Below, in pieces: positions 23,407 through 33,300 of a stretch of DNA of 64,000 nucleotides. The notes below the pieces were generated by a model, which saw only the letters and a program-made list of their open reading frames with translations, had not been told where the DNA came from and made no database searches. Position numbers and translations under genes: made by a program. Within the stretch, counting starts at the first letter, position 1. Every line of letters begins with the position of its first letter. The DNA lies in contig JBIQJI010000012.1 of assembly GCA_044507605.1 (NCBI GenBank), forward strand, positions 52,123 through 116,122. The letters run 5' to 3'. The DNA is from Thermopolyspora sp044507605. Its GTDB lineage: Bacteria > Actinomycetota > Actinomycetes > Streptosporangiales > Streptosporangiaceae.

Positions 23407-26220
23407 TCAGCCCTCGCCGGCCGCGCCGGCATCGGCCCGCGCCGGCCCGCCGGCGTCGTCGAGCAGCTGCGCCAGGTGCACCGCCCGCACCCCGGCCAGC
23501 TGGGCGATCTGGGTGCGGCAGGAGAAGCCGTCGGCCAGCACCACCGCGCCCGGCTCGGCCTCGATCGCCGGGAGCAGCTGCGCGCGCGCCACGGCCACCG
23601 ACACCTCGAAGTGACCGCGCTCCACACCGAAGTTGCCGGCCAGGCCGCAGCAGCCCCCCACCTGCTTCACCTGCGCCCCCGCCCGGGTGAGCAGCGCGCG
23701 GTCGGTTTCCCAGCCCATCACCGCGTGGTGGTGACAGTGCGGCTGGGCGACGACGCGCACCCCCGACAGGTCCGGCGGGGGCCAGTGCGGCAGCGCCGAC
23801 AGGAACTCCGCCAGCGTGCTCACGTGCGGCACCGGTGTGGTCAGCAGCTCGGCCGCGTCGCCCCGCAGCACGGCGGTGCACGAGGGCTCCAGCGCCACGA
23901 TGGGGACCTCGTCGCGGGTGTACGGCGCCAGCACGTCGATCGTGCGGCGCAGGATGCGCCGGGCGGAGTCGAGCTGGCCGGTGGAGATCCAGGTGAGCCC
24001 GCAGCACGCCGGACGGTCCAGGGTGCGCACGTCGAACCCCGCCGCGGTGAGGACCCGCTCGGCGGCGTACGCCACCTCCGGGGTGAAGGTGTCGCTGAAG
24101 GTGTCGACCCACAGCAGCACCGGCGGCGAACCCGGCCGCGCCGGGGCCGGGCCGCGGCGGCGGTGGAAGGCCCGCCCGGCGAAGGCGGGCAGCGGGCGGC
24201 GCGGGTCGAGCCCGCCGAGGGCGCGCACCAGGGCCGCGACCGGGCGTACGGCGAGCAGCCCGTTGACCGCCCGGGGCGCCCGCGCGGCCAGCCGGGCCCA
24301 GCGCGGCAGCCGGCCGAGGGAGTAGTGCGACAGCGGCCGCAACCGGTGCCGATAGACCTGGTAGAGGGTCTCGGCCTTGTAGGTGGCCATGTCGACGCCG
24401 GTCGGGCAGTCGACCCGGCAGCCCTTGCAGGCCAGGCACAGGTCGAGCACCTCGCGCACCTCCGGGGCGCGCAGGCCGCCCGGCAGCGAGCCGTCGATGG
24501 CGTCCTGCAGCACGCGGGCGCGGGCGCGGGTGGTGTCCTTCTCGTCGCGCGTGGCGACGTACGACGGGCACATGACCGTGCCGGGCGCCGGCGCCACGGC
24601 CCGGCACTTGCCCACTCCGGTGCAGCGGTGCACGGCGGTGCGCAGCTCCCCGTGGTCGTGCGGGTAGCGAAAACCGGTGCGGATGGGCGCCGTGCGCGGC
24701 GGGCCGGGCCGCAGGTCGCGGTCGAGCGGCGCCGGGCGCACGATGACGCCGGGGTTGAGCACGTCGGAGGGGTCGAACACGGCCTTGACGGCGCCGAACA
24801 GCTCGATCGCGGCCGGGGAGTACATCAGCGGCAGCAGCTCGCCCCTGGCCCGTCCGTCGCCGTGCTCCCCCGACATGGAACCGCCGTGCGCCGCCACCAG
24901 CGCGGCGGCGTCGCGCAGGAACGCGCGGAACACCTCGCGCCCATCGGCGCGGCCGAACGGGAAGTCGATGCGCATGTGCAGGCAGCCGTCGCCGAAGTGG
25001 CCGTACGGCACGCCGTCGAGCCTGTAGGAGGTGAGCAGCGCGGCGAACTCGCGCAGGTAGCCGCCCAGCCGTTCGGGCGGCACGGCGGCGTCCTCCCAGC
25101 CGGCGTGGGCGGGCGCGCCGGCGAGGGTGCGTCCCGCCAGACCGGCGCCGTCCTCGCGGATCCGCCAGATCTTGGCCGCCTGGGCGGGGTCGGTGAGGAG
25201 CACGTGGTCGAGCGCGCCGAGGCGGTCGGCCCCGGTCGCGGCGGCGGCGCCGGCGGCGGCCTCGGCCGGGGTGGCCCCGCCGAACTCGGCGAGCAGCCAG
25301 CCGCCGCCTCGCGGCAGGGGCGGCACGGCCGCGTCGCCGCGTCGTTCCCGCACGACCTGGACGAGCCGGGCGTCGATGCCTTCGACGGCGACGGGACGGT
25401 GGTGCAGCAGCGCGGGTACGGCGTCCGCCGCGTCGGCCATGCCGGGATAGCCGAGGACGAGCAGCACGGTGTGCGCGGGCGGCGCGACCAGCCGCACGGT
25501 CGCACCGAGCAGCACCCCGAGCGTGCCCTCGCTGCCGGTGAACGCCTTCGCGGTGTCGAACCCCCGCTCCGGCAGCAGATGCTCCAGCGAGTAGCCGGAG
25601 ATCTGCCGCCCGAACCTGCCGAACTCGGTGCGGATCACCGCAAGGCCCGCGGAGACGACCTCCCGCAGCGCGTCCAGCGTCGGCGGCCCGTCCTCCGGCC
25701 CCGGCGGGCCGAGGGTGAGCCGTTCGCCGTTGCCGGCCAGCACGTCCAGCGACACCACGTTGTCGGCGGTGCGGCCGTAGGCGAGGGCGTGCGAGCCGCA
25801 CGCGTTGTTGCCGATCATGCCACCGATCGTGCACCTGCTGTGCGTGGACGGGTCGGGGCCGAAGCGCAGCCCGTGCGGCGCTGCCGCGCGCTGCAGCGCG
25901 TCGAGGACCACGCCGGGCTCGACGACCGCCGTACGGTTCTCCGGGTCGATCGACACGACACGACCGAGATGCCGGGAGAAGTCGAGCACCACGCCGGGGC
26001 CGATCGCGTTGCCGGCGACGGACGTGCCCGCGCCCCGGGCCGTCAGCGGCACCCCGGCGTCGCGGCACACCTCCAGGGCCGCGACGACCTCCTCGGGCGC
26101 CCTCGGAAACGCCACCGCCGCCGGGCGCACCCGGTAGAGCGAGGCGTCGGCGGAATACTCGGCCCGGCGCCGGGACGACGCGTCGACCGCGCCGACGCCG
26201 GCGGCGCGCAGCGCCCGCAC
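23407..26220 (-). CDS. FAD-linked oxidase fused to 4Fe-4S/CCG domains (GlcD-GlpC-like dehydrogenase)
   Basis: About 937 residues. The N-terminal PCMH-type FAD domain (VPLTARGAGTSVAGNAIGPG, STHSRCTIGGMIGNNACGSHA, SGYSLEHLLP, GSEGTLGVL) is followed by the FAD-oxidase C domain (YGHFGDGCLHMRIDFPFG, SGEHGDGRARGELL). Next comes a two-cluster 4Fe-4S segment (CTGVGKCRAVAPAPGTVMCPS and CLACKGCRVDCPTGVDM) and two CCG domains (DRPACCGLTW, VGGCCGLAGNFG). Such fusions oxidise 2-hydroxy acids (D-lactate, 2-hydroxyglutarate, glycolate) and pass electrons to the respiratory chain; the substrate cannot be read here. It follows ribF by 17 bp. The start is uncertain: GTG at 26220 gives a sensible N-terminus but has no close ribosome-binding site. 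Confidence 0.88.
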   Translation of the reverse strand: MRALRAAGVGAVDASSRRRAEYSADASLYRVRPAAVAFPRAPEEVVAALEVCRDAGVPLTARGAGTSVAGNAIGPGVVLDFSRHLGRVVSIDPENRTAVVEPGVVLDALQRAAAPHGLRFGPDPSTHSRCTIGGMIGNNACGSHALAYGRTADNVVSLDVLAGNGERLTLGPPGPEDGPPTLDALREVVSAGLAVIRTEFGRFGRQISGYSLEHLLPERGFDTAKAFTGSEGTLGVLLGATVRLVAPPAHTVLLVLGYPGMADAADAVPALLHHRPVAVEGIDARLVQVVRERRGDAAVPPLPRGGGWLLAEFGGATPAEAAAGAAAATGADRLGALDHVLLTDPAQAAKIWRIREDGAGLAGRTLAGAPAHAGWEDAAVPPERLGGYLREFAALLTSYRLDGVPYGHFGDGCLHMRIDFPFGRADGREVFRAFLRDAAALVAAHGGSMSGEHGDGRARGELLPLMYSPAAIELFGAVKAVFDPSDVLNPGVIVRPAPLDRDLRPGPPRTAPIRTGFRYPHDHGELRTAVHRCTGVGKCRAVAPAPGTVMCPSYVATRDEKDTTRARARVLQDAIDGSLPGGLRAPEVREVLDLCLACKGCRVDCPTGVDMATYKAETLYQVYRHRLRPLSHYSLGRLPRWARLAARAPRAVNGLLAVRPVAALVRALGGLDPRRPLPAFAGRAFHRRRGPAPARPGSPPVLLWVDTFSDTFTPEVAYAAERVLTAAGFDVRTLDRPACCGLTWISTGQLDSARRILRRTIDVLAPYTRDEVPIVALEPSCTAVLRGDAAELLTTPVPHVSTLAEFLSALPHWPPPDLSGVRVVAQPHCHHHAVMGWETDRALLTRAGAQVKQVGGCCGLAGNFGVERGHFEVSVAVARAQLLPAIEAEPGAVVLADGFSCRTQIAQLAGVRAVHLAQLLDDAGGPARADAGAAGEG

Positions 26221-26237
26221 CAGGTCCGGCCCGGTGA

Positions 26238-27203
26238 TCAGGCGGAGCTCCCGGTGGTGAGGGCGAGAGCCTGCTCGATGTCGCGGCGCATCTGCTCGAT
26301 CAGCGCCTCGACACTGTCGAACCGCAGGTTGTCGCGGAGCCGGTAGCCGAAGTCGACGGCCAGGTGCACGCCGTACAGCTCGAGGTCGTCGTGGCCGATG
26401 GCGTGCGCCTCGACCGTGCGCTCGCCCCCGGCGAACGTCGGGTTGGTGCCCACCGAGATCGCCGCCGGCCAGCGCACCCCCGGGTAGGCCGCGGGCACCT
26501 CGCCGACCGCCAGGCACTCCATCCAGCCGGCGTAGACGCCGTCGGCGGGGATCGCCATGCGCTCGGGCGGCTCGACGTTCGCGGTCGGCACCCCGAGGTC
26601 GCGGCCGCGCCGATGGCCCCGCACCACCACGCCCTCGACCCGATGCGGCCGGCCGAGCAGCCGGGCCGCGGCCTCGACGTCGCCGGCGGCGAGCCGTTCG
26701 CGGATCAGCGTGGACGAGATGGCCGCGCCGTCACCGGCCAGCGGCACCCCCTCGGCGACGAAGTCGTACTTCTCGCCCAGCGTGCGCATGGTCTCCACGT
26801 CGCCGGCGGCCTTGTGGCCGAACCTGAAGTTCTCGCCCACGACAACCCCCGCCGCGTGCAGCCGGTCGACGAGCACCTTCTGCACGAACTCGTCGGGGCT
26901 CATGCGGGAGAACTCCAGCGTGAACGGCAGCACGCACACGGCGTCGACGCCCAGCCCGGCCAGCAGCTCGCCGCGGTGGCGGGCCGTGGTGAGACGCGGC
27001 GTGTGCGTACCGGGACGCACCACCTCGTCGGGATGCGGGTCGAAGGTGACGACCACGGAAGGCAGCCCCAGGTCATGGGCCATCGCCACCGCCCGCGACA
27101 CCATCTTCTGATGACCGCGATGAACACCATCGAACACGCCGATGGTGACGACGCATCTGCCCCAATCGTCGGGCACGTCGTCCAGTCCGTGCCAGCCCTG
27201 CAC
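26238..27203 (-). CDS. ribF: Bifunctional riboflavin kinase/FMN adenylyltransferase
   Basis: 321-residue enzyme making FMN and FAD from riboflavin. The N-terminal adenylyltransferase domain shows VTIGVFDGVHRGHQ (the GxFDGxHxGH nucleotidyl-transfer motif), VVTFDPHPDEVV and GENFRFGHKAAGD. The C-terminal kinase domain shows GHRRGRDLGVPTANV with the Mg/ATP PTAN motif, and VGTNPTF. The GTG at 27203 is the start. It is separated by 174 bp from truB upstream and by 17 bp from the FAD oxidase downstream, a fitting partner that would consume its FAD. truB-ribF linkage is conserved across bacteria. Confidence 0.97.
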   Translation of the reverse strand: MQGWHGLDDVPDDWGRCVVTIGVFDGVHRGHQKMVSRAVAMAHDLGLPSVVVTFDPHPDEVVRPGTHTPRLTTARHRGELLAGLGVDAVCVLPFTLEFSRMSPDEFVQKVLVDRLHAAGVVVGENFRFGHKAAGDVETMRTLGEKYDFVAEGVPLAGDGAAISSTLIRERLAAGDVEAAARLLGRPHRVEGVVVRGHRRGRDLGVPTANVEPPERMAIPADGVYAGWMECLAVGEVPAAYPGVRWPAAISVGTNPTFAGGERTVEAHAIGHDDLELYGVHLAVDFGYRLRDNLRFDSVEALIEQMRRDIEQALALTTGSSA

Positions 27204-27377
27204 GTTGTCCCCGTTTCCCTAGGTGTTCCTCTCGGTGCCCGCTCAGTGCCCGCCCAGTGCCGGCACGACACCCGCCCGGCGCCCGCCCGGCGCCCACGCG
27301 CCCGAAGGATCGCCTCACAAGAGTGCCATGCTCCGGCCCCGTCTCCATCATCGGGTGCCGCACATCGGGCCGGAGTG

Positions 27378-28292
27378 TCAGGGCACGAAGACGGCCAGCG
27401 GCCTGGCCGTGGCGCCGCGTTCCTCCACCAGGGCCAGCAGCTCGCCGCCGGGACCGAACACCGCGACCGGCCCCTCCCCCAGGTCCGCCGCCGGCAGCCG
27501 GCCGCCGTGGGCGACGACACGGGCGTCGTCCGCTCCCACGTCGCGGCGGGGGAAGGCCGCGGCCGCCGCCTCGGCCATGGGCGTGATCACGCACTCGCGG
27601 GCCAGCTCCTCCAGCGTACGGGCGGCGTGCAGGTCGTACGGGCCGACCCGCGTGCGGCGCAGCGCCGTCAGATGGCCGCCCACGCCGAGCGCGGCGCCCA
27701 TGTCGCGGGCCAGCGAGCGGATGTAGGTGCCGCTGGAGCAGGTCACCGAGGCGGTCACGTCGACGACGGGGGTGTCGCCGTGGGCACCGGGACGGACCGA
27801 GGCGATGGTGAACGCGTGGACGGTGACCGGGCGGGCCGCCAGTTCGACGTCCTCACCGGCGCGGGCCCGCTTGTAGGCCCGCTGCCCGTTCACCTTGATC
27901 GCGCTGACCTGGGGCGGGACCTGCGTGATGGCGCCGGTGAGCGCGGCGGCTGCCCGCTCCACGTCGGCGTGGGTGACGTGCCCGGCCGGGGTGACGGCGG
28001 TGACCTCGCCCTCGGCGTCGTCGGTGGTCGTCGCGACGCCCAGCCTGATCGTGGCGTCGTACTCCTTCTCGGTGAGCGCCAGGTGGCCGAGCAGCCGGGT
28101 GGCCTTCTCCACCCCCACCACCAGCACCCCCGTGGCCATGGGGTCGAGGGTGCCGGCGTGCCCGACCCGCCGGGTGCCCGCCAGCCTGCGCAGCCGCGCC
28201 ACGACGTCGTGCGACGTCCAGCCGGCGGGTTTGTCGACGATGATCAGTCCGCTGGGCGGAGGGGTGCCCCGCCGGTCGCCACGCCTTGCCAT
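27378..28292 (-). CDS. truB: tRNA pseudouridine(55) synthase
   Basis: 304-residue enzyme forming the universal pseudouridine 55 in the T-loop of tRNAs. Motif I (GLIIVDKPAGWTSHDVV), the catalytic-aspartate loop (VGHAGTLDPMATGVLVVG) and motif III (CSSGTYIRSLARDMG) are all present, and length is normal. It starts 4 bp from the nrnA stop on the same strand, so translation is probably coupled. The following 174-bp gap before ribF is GC-rich with short GCCCGC-type repeats and no gene. Confidence 0.97.
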   Translation of the reverse strand: MARRGDRRGTPPPSGLIIVDKPAGWTSHDVVARLRRLAGTRRVGHAGTLDPMATGVLVVGVEKATRLLGHLALTEKEYDATIRLGVATTTDDAEGEVTAVTPAGHVTHADVERAAAALTGAITQVPPQVSAIKVNGQRAYKRARAGEDVELAARPVTVHAFTIASVRPGAHGDTPVVDVTASVTCSSGTYIRSLARDMGAALGVGGHLTALRRTRVGPYDLHAARTLEELARECVITPMAEAAAAAFPRRDVGADDARVVAHGGRLPAADLGEGPVAVFGPGGELLALVEERGATARPLAVFVP

Positions 28293-28296
28293 CCGC

Positions 28297-29376
28297 TCAC
28301 CCCCGCACCAGGAGGGGCCGGAGCAGGTCGAGCGTCGCCTCCGGCGACAGGCGGGAGGTGAAGCCCGCGGCCCTGGCGTGTCCGCCGCCGCCGAGCGCGG
28401 TGCAGGCCCGCGCCACGTCGACCGTGCCCTTGGACCGCGTGGACACCTGCCAGGCTCCGTCGTCGTCCTCCTTGAGCACGACCGCCACCTCGGCCTCGTC
28501 GGCCCTGCGCACCACGTCGATCACGCCCTCCACCTCGTCATAGGGCAGGCACGCCGCCGCGCGGTCGGCCCGCGTGACGTACGTCCACACGATGCCGGCG
28601 TCGCACCCGTCGCCTGGCTCCTCCAGCCTGACCCGGCCCAGCGCCGCGCCGAGCACCTTCAGGTAGCCGAACGGGCTGCGGTCCCACAGCTCACGGGCGA
28701 TCTCGTCGGTGCGCAGCCCGGTGGCGACGAGCCGCGCCGCCATGGCGTGCACGCCCGGGGTGGTCGAGGAGTGGCGGAACGACCCGGTGTCGGTGACCAG
28801 CCCGGTGTACAGGCAGGTCGCGATGTCGCGGCCCGGCCACCGCTCCCGATCGGGTGGCCCGGTCACCGCGTCGTCGCCTGCGGGGGACGGCCCCAGCCTG
28901 CGCAGGAACTCCTCCACGAGCATCGTGGTCGCGGCGGCCGAGGGGTCCACCAGCCGCACGGTGCCGAACCCCGTGTTGGACGCGTGATGGTCCACCACGA
29001 CGAGCTCCGCGGCCCGCGTGGCGTTCGGGGCGAGCAGGCCGAGCCGCGCCAGGGTGGAGGCGTCGAACGTCAGCATCACCTCGGGCGCCTCGGGGTAGTC
29101 GCCCGGCGGCACCAGCAGGTCCTGGCCGGGCAGGAAGCGCAGCAGCCGGGGCACGGCGAAGCGCCGGTCGCCGAACGACGCCACGACGCGTCTGCCGGTC
29201 TGCCGCAGCGCCAGCCCGAACGCCAGCATCGAGCCGAGCGCGTCGCCGTCAGGGGACACGTGGCAGGCCAGCGCCACCGACTCGGCCCCGGCGACGGCGG
29301 CGACGGCCCGCGCCCAGGCGTCCTCGGAGATCGCCGGCCACGGGCCGGCCGGCGCCTCCCGAATCTCCGTCGTCAC
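28297..29376 (-). CDS. nrnA: DHH-family oligoribonuclease/pAp phosphatase (NrnA)
   Basis: 359-residue DHH/DHHA1 phosphoesterase degrading nanoRNA and often 3'-phosphoadenosine 5'-phosphate. Metal-binding motifs are CHVSPDGDALGSML (motif I), LTFDAST (motif II) and VVVDHHASNTGFG (the DHH motif III), with the C-terminal DHHA1 GGGGHARAAGF loop. Its start overlaps the rbfA stop in ATGA and its stop is 4 bp from truB, making rbfA-nrnA-truB a tight translational unit. The same order is found in M. tuberculosis, where the homologue is Rv2837c. Confidence 0.95.
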   Translation of the reverse strand: MTTEIREAPAGPWPAISEDAWARAVAAVAGAESVALACHVSPDGDALGSMLAFGLALRQTGRRVVASFGDRRFAVPRLLRFLPGQDLLVPPGDYPEAPEVMLTFDASTLARLGLLAPNATRAAELVVVDHHASNTGFGTVRLVDPSAAATTMLVEEFLRRLGPSPAGDDAVTGPPDRERWPGRDIATCLYTGLVTDTGSFRHSSTTPGVHAMAARLVATGLRTDEIARELWDRSPFGYLKVLGAALGRVRLEEPGDGCDAGIVWTYVTRADRAAACLPYDEVEGVIDVVRRADEAEVAVVLKEDDDGAWQVSTRSKGTVDVARACTALGGGGHARAAGFTSRLSPEATLDLLRPLLVRG

Positions 29377-29885
29377 TTCGCCGAGAACCTCGCTCGGTGG
29401 GACGTGGCGTCGTCGCCTCCGCCGAATCCGCCCTCGCCCCGGGCCGGCTCGTCGGCATCGGCCGCCTCGGTGCCGGGCCGCCGGTAGGGGTCGGCCTCGC
29501 CCGCGTGCCGGGCGCCCTCGGCGCGCTTGGCGATCTCTTCGTCCTTGGCGCGGGCCTCCGCGAGCAGGTCGTCGATGTGCCGGGCGCTGTCGGGCAGCGG
29601 GTCGTGGGTGAAGGTGAGGGTGGGCGTGTGCCGCAGGCCCGTCTGGCGGCCCACCTCGGAGCGGATGATGCCCTTGGCGCTCTCGAGCGCGGCGGCGCTG
29701 TCGGCGCGTTCGGCATCGGAGCCGAAGACGGTGTAGAACACGGTCGCGTCGCGCAGGTCGGCGGTCAGCCGGGCGTCGGTGACTGTCACGAACCCGAGCC
29801 TCGGGTCCTTGATCCGGCGCTCCAGCATCTCGGCGACGACCTGCTGAATACGGTCCGCGAGCTTACGGGCACGTGCCACGTCCAT
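29373..29885 (-). CDS. rbfA: 30S ribosome-binding factor A
   Basis: 170-residue KH-fold assembly factor that binds the 16S rRNA 5' region during 30S maturation. The core is clear (RKLADRIQQVVAEMLERRIKDPRLGFVTVTDARLTADLRDATVFYT pattern, with the family sequence LRHTPTLTFTHDPLPDSARHIDDLL). After about residue 120 the protein carries a longer Ala/Gly/Glu-rich tail than E. coli RbfA, which is common in actinomycetes. It is 73 bp after ylxP and overlaps nrnA by 4 bp. Confidence 0.96.
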   Translation of the reverse strand: MDVARARKLADRIQQVVAEMLERRIKDPRLGFVTVTDARLTADLRDATVFYTVFGSDAERADSAAALESAKGIIRSEVGRQTGLRHTPTLTFTHDPLPDSARHIDDLLAEARAKDEEIAKRAEGARHAGEADPYRRPGTEAADADEPARGEGGFGGGDDATSHRARFSAK

Positions 29886-29958
29886 CTCGTCGCCCTCCCC
29901 CTTCTGATTGGTTGCGGGTACTTCTACCGGATACGTCCGGACGATGCGCCGGCCTGCG

Positions 29959-30258
29959 TCACTCCTCGCCCTCGTTGAAGATCCGCTGACGCGCCGAGAG
30001 CAGTTCGATCTCCGGATGGAAGGCGATCAGGCGTTCGCAGGCGTCCATGACCTCACGGCAGTTGGCCGCGGTCGCGGACACCACGGCGACGCCGATCTCC
30101 GTGCGTCTGTGCAGGTCGAGATGGCCCGTCTCGGCCACCGCGACCGCCGGGAACCTGCGCCGCACCTCGGCGACGATGGGCCGCGTCACCGAGCGCTTCT
30201 GCTTGAGCGAACGCACGTCCCCGAGCAGGACATCCAGCGTCAAAGCACCAATGTACAT
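29959..30258 (-). CDS. ylxP: DUF503 protein (YlxP family)
   Basis: 99-residue conserved protein of the infB-rbfA interval, with unproven but probably ribosome- or RNA-related function. The N-terminus YIGALTLDVLLGDVRSLKQKRS and the end ELLSARQRIFNEGEE match the DUF503 family across its length. The ATG at 30258 has no strong Shine-Dalgarno site. It sits 69 bp downstream of infB and 73 bp upstream of rbfA on the same strand, its usual place. Confidence 0.93.
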   Translation of the reverse strand: MYIGALTLDVLLGDVRSLKQKRSVTRPIVAEVRRRFPAVAVAETGHLDLHRRTEIGVAVVSATAANCREVMDACERLIAFHPEIELLSARQRIFNEGEE

Positions 30259-30327
30259 GTATGTGCAGGTTTGTGATCATGATGGGCCGGGCTCGCGACC
30301 TGTGGCGCGAACCCGGCCCGTCCTGCG

Positions 30328-33300
30328 TCAGACGCGCGGCTTCTCCCGCATCTCGAACGTCTCGATGATGTCGTCGATCTTGATGTCGTTGTAGCCGATG
30401 CCGATGCCGCACTCGAAGCCCTCGCGGACCTCCGTCGCGTCGTCCTTGAAGCGGCGCAGCGACTGCACGGTGAGGTTGTCGGCCACCACGACACCGCCGC
30501 GGATGAGCCGGGCCTTGCTGTTGCGGGTGATGACCCCGGAGCGGACGATGGAGCCCGCGACGTTGCCGATGCGCGGCACCTTGAAGACCTCGCGGACCTC
30601 CGCGGTGCCCAGCTGGGCCTCTTCGTACTCCGGCTTCAGCATGCCCTTGAGGGCCGCCTCGACCTCCTCGATCGCCTGGTAGATGACCGAGTAGTAGCGG
30701 ATGTCGACGCCCTCGCGCTCGGCCAGCTCGCGTGCCCGCACCTCGGGCCGCACGTTGAAGCCGATGATGACGGCGTTCTCGTCGGCGATCGCCAGGTTGA
30801 CGTCGTACTCGGTGATCGCGCCGACCGCGCGGTGCAGCACGCGAAGGCTGACCTCCTCGCCGACGTCGATCTTGAGCAGGGCGTCCTCCAGGGCCTCCAC
30901 CGAACCCGACACGTCGCCCTTGATGATGAGCTTGAGCTCCTGGACCTGGCCCTTCTCCATGTCCTTGAACAGCTCTTCGAGGGTGCGACGCCGGCTGGAC
31001 TTGGCCATGTCGGCGATGCGCTGCCTGGCCGCCCGCTGCTGGGCGATCTGGCGGGCCATGCGGTCGTCGGCGACCGCGATGAAGTTGTCGCCCGCGCTCG
31101 GCACGGCCGTCAGGCCGAGCACCAGCACCGGACGCGACGGGTCGGCCTCCTCGACGGCGATGCCGTTGTCGTCGAGCATCGCCCGGACGCGGCCGTGCGC
31201 CTCGCCACAGACGATCGAGTCGCCGACGTGGAGGGTGCCGCGCTGCACGAGCACGGTGGCCACCGGGCCGCGGCCGCGGTCGAGGTGCGCCTCGATCGCG
31301 ATGCCCTGAGCGTCCTGGTCGGGGTTGGCGCGCAGGTCGAGCTCGGCGTCGGCCGTCAGCAGGATCGCCTCCAGCAGATCGTCGATGCCCACGCCGTTCT
31401 TGGCCGAGATGTCGACGAACAGGGTCGAGCCGCCGTACTCCTCGGCCACCAGGCCGTACTCGGTGAGCTGGGCGCGCACCTTGTTCGGGTCCGCCCCCTC
31501 CTTGTCGATCTTGTTGACCGCCACGACGATCGGCACCTCGGCCGCCTGGGCGTGGTTGAGGGCCTCGACCGTCTGCGGCTTCACGCCGTCGTCGGCCGCG
31601 ACCACCAGCACGGCGATGTCGGTGGCCTGGGCGCCTCGGGCACGCATGGCGGTGAACGCCTCGTGACCCGGGGTGTCGATGAAGGTGATCTTGCGCTGCT
31701 GGCCCTCGTGTTCGGTCGACACCTGGTAGGCGCCGATGTGCTGGGTGATGCCACCCGCCTCGCGCGCCACCACGTTGGTGTGCCGGATCGCGTCGAGCAG
31801 CTTGGTCTTACCGTGGTCGACGTGGCCCATCACGGTGACCACCGGCGGGCGCGGCGCGAGGTCGGCCTCGTCGCCTTCGTCCTCGCCGAACTCGATGTCG
31901 AAGGACTCGAGCAGCTCGCGGTCCTCCTCCTCCGGGCTGACGACCTGGATGGAGTAGTTGAGCTCCTGCCCGAGCAGCTGCAGCGTCTCTTCGTTCACCG
32001 ACTGTGTGGCGGTCACCATCTCGCCGAGATGCAGCATGATCTGCACCAGCGACGCGGGATTCGCACCGATCTTGTCGGCGAAGTCGGACAGCGACGCGCC
32101 GCGCGGCAGCCGCAGCACCTGGCCGGTGCCACGGGGCACCTGGACGCCGCCGATGGACGGCGCCTGCATGTTGTCGAACTCCTGACGGCGCTGCCGCTTG
32201 GACTTGCGGCCACGCGCCGGACGACCGCCGGGCCGCCCGAAGGCGCCCGCCGTGCCGCCACGGCCCCGACCGCCGCCACCGGGACGGCCACCGAAACCGC
32301 CGCCACCGGGACCACCGGGACGACCGCCACCGGCGGTGCGGGCCCCGCCGAAGCCGCCACCAGGACGACCGCCGCCGGGACGGCCACCGCCGCCACCGGG
32401 CCTGCCGCCGCCACCGGGACGACCCGCGCCGCCCCCCGGAGCGGTCGGCCGCGAGCTGGGCATCATCGACGGGCTCGGCCGCGGGCCACCGGGCCGCGGA
32501 CCGCCGGCGCCCGGACGGGGACCACCCGCGCCGGGACCCGGCCGCGGGCCACCGGGAGCGCCGCCACGAGCCGACGGCGGACGCGGGATCGCGCCCCCAC
32601 CGGGCCCCTCACGACGCTGCTGCCCGTCACGCGGGCCGCCGTCGCGCGGCCCGCCCTCACGCGGCGGACGCGGACGCGCCTGGCCCATGCCGCTCGCGGT
32701 GGACGAGAACGGGTTGTTGCCCGGACGCGGGCCACGCGGGCCCGGCTTGGGGGCACCGGGACGCGGCGCGCCGGGACGGGGCTGACCCGCGCTCGGAGCA
32801 CCCGGGCCGGAAGGCGCGCCGGGACGCGGAGCCGGGCCGGGGCGCGGCCCCGGACGCGGCACCTGGCCGCCGGGCCCGGACCTCGGGGCACCCGGCCGCG
32901 GGGCGTCTGGACGCGGGGCGGGCTGCGCCGGACGCGGCGCATCGAACCTGGCCGCCTCTGGCCGCTGCTCGGGCCGCGGCGGCTGCGGGCGCGGCGCCTC
33001 TGGCCGGCCCTGCTGAACCCGCTCCTGCTGAGGATGGGGCATGGGAACCGGACGCGCCGGACCCGGCCGCGGACCGGGCCGCGGGCCCGGACGCGGCGCC
33101 TGGGACGCGGGCGCCCCCACACCGTTGCCGCCGTTGCTCTCTGCCGGCGGCCTGGGCGCCATGCGCTGCGGCGCCCTGCCGGACGACCCTCGCTGGCCGC
33201 CCCTGCCATCGGACGACCGCTTGGAGCCGCCCGAAAAAGCCTCTGTGAGCTTACGGACCACCGGCGCCTCGATCGTTGAAGACGCCGACCGCACGAACTC

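Noticed and set aside
26220..26517. Extension of the FAD/Fe-S oxidoreductase frame upstream into ribF
   Set aside because: The extra residues are the out-of-frame shadow of ribF (Arg/Gly/His-rich), so the gene most likely starts at or near GTG 26220.
32200..33110. Dense GC-rich repeats that could suggest a satellite or CRISPR-like array
   Set aside because: They encode the Pro/Gly/Arg-rich disordered segment of IF-2 in frame. Units are not of constant length and there are no spacers.
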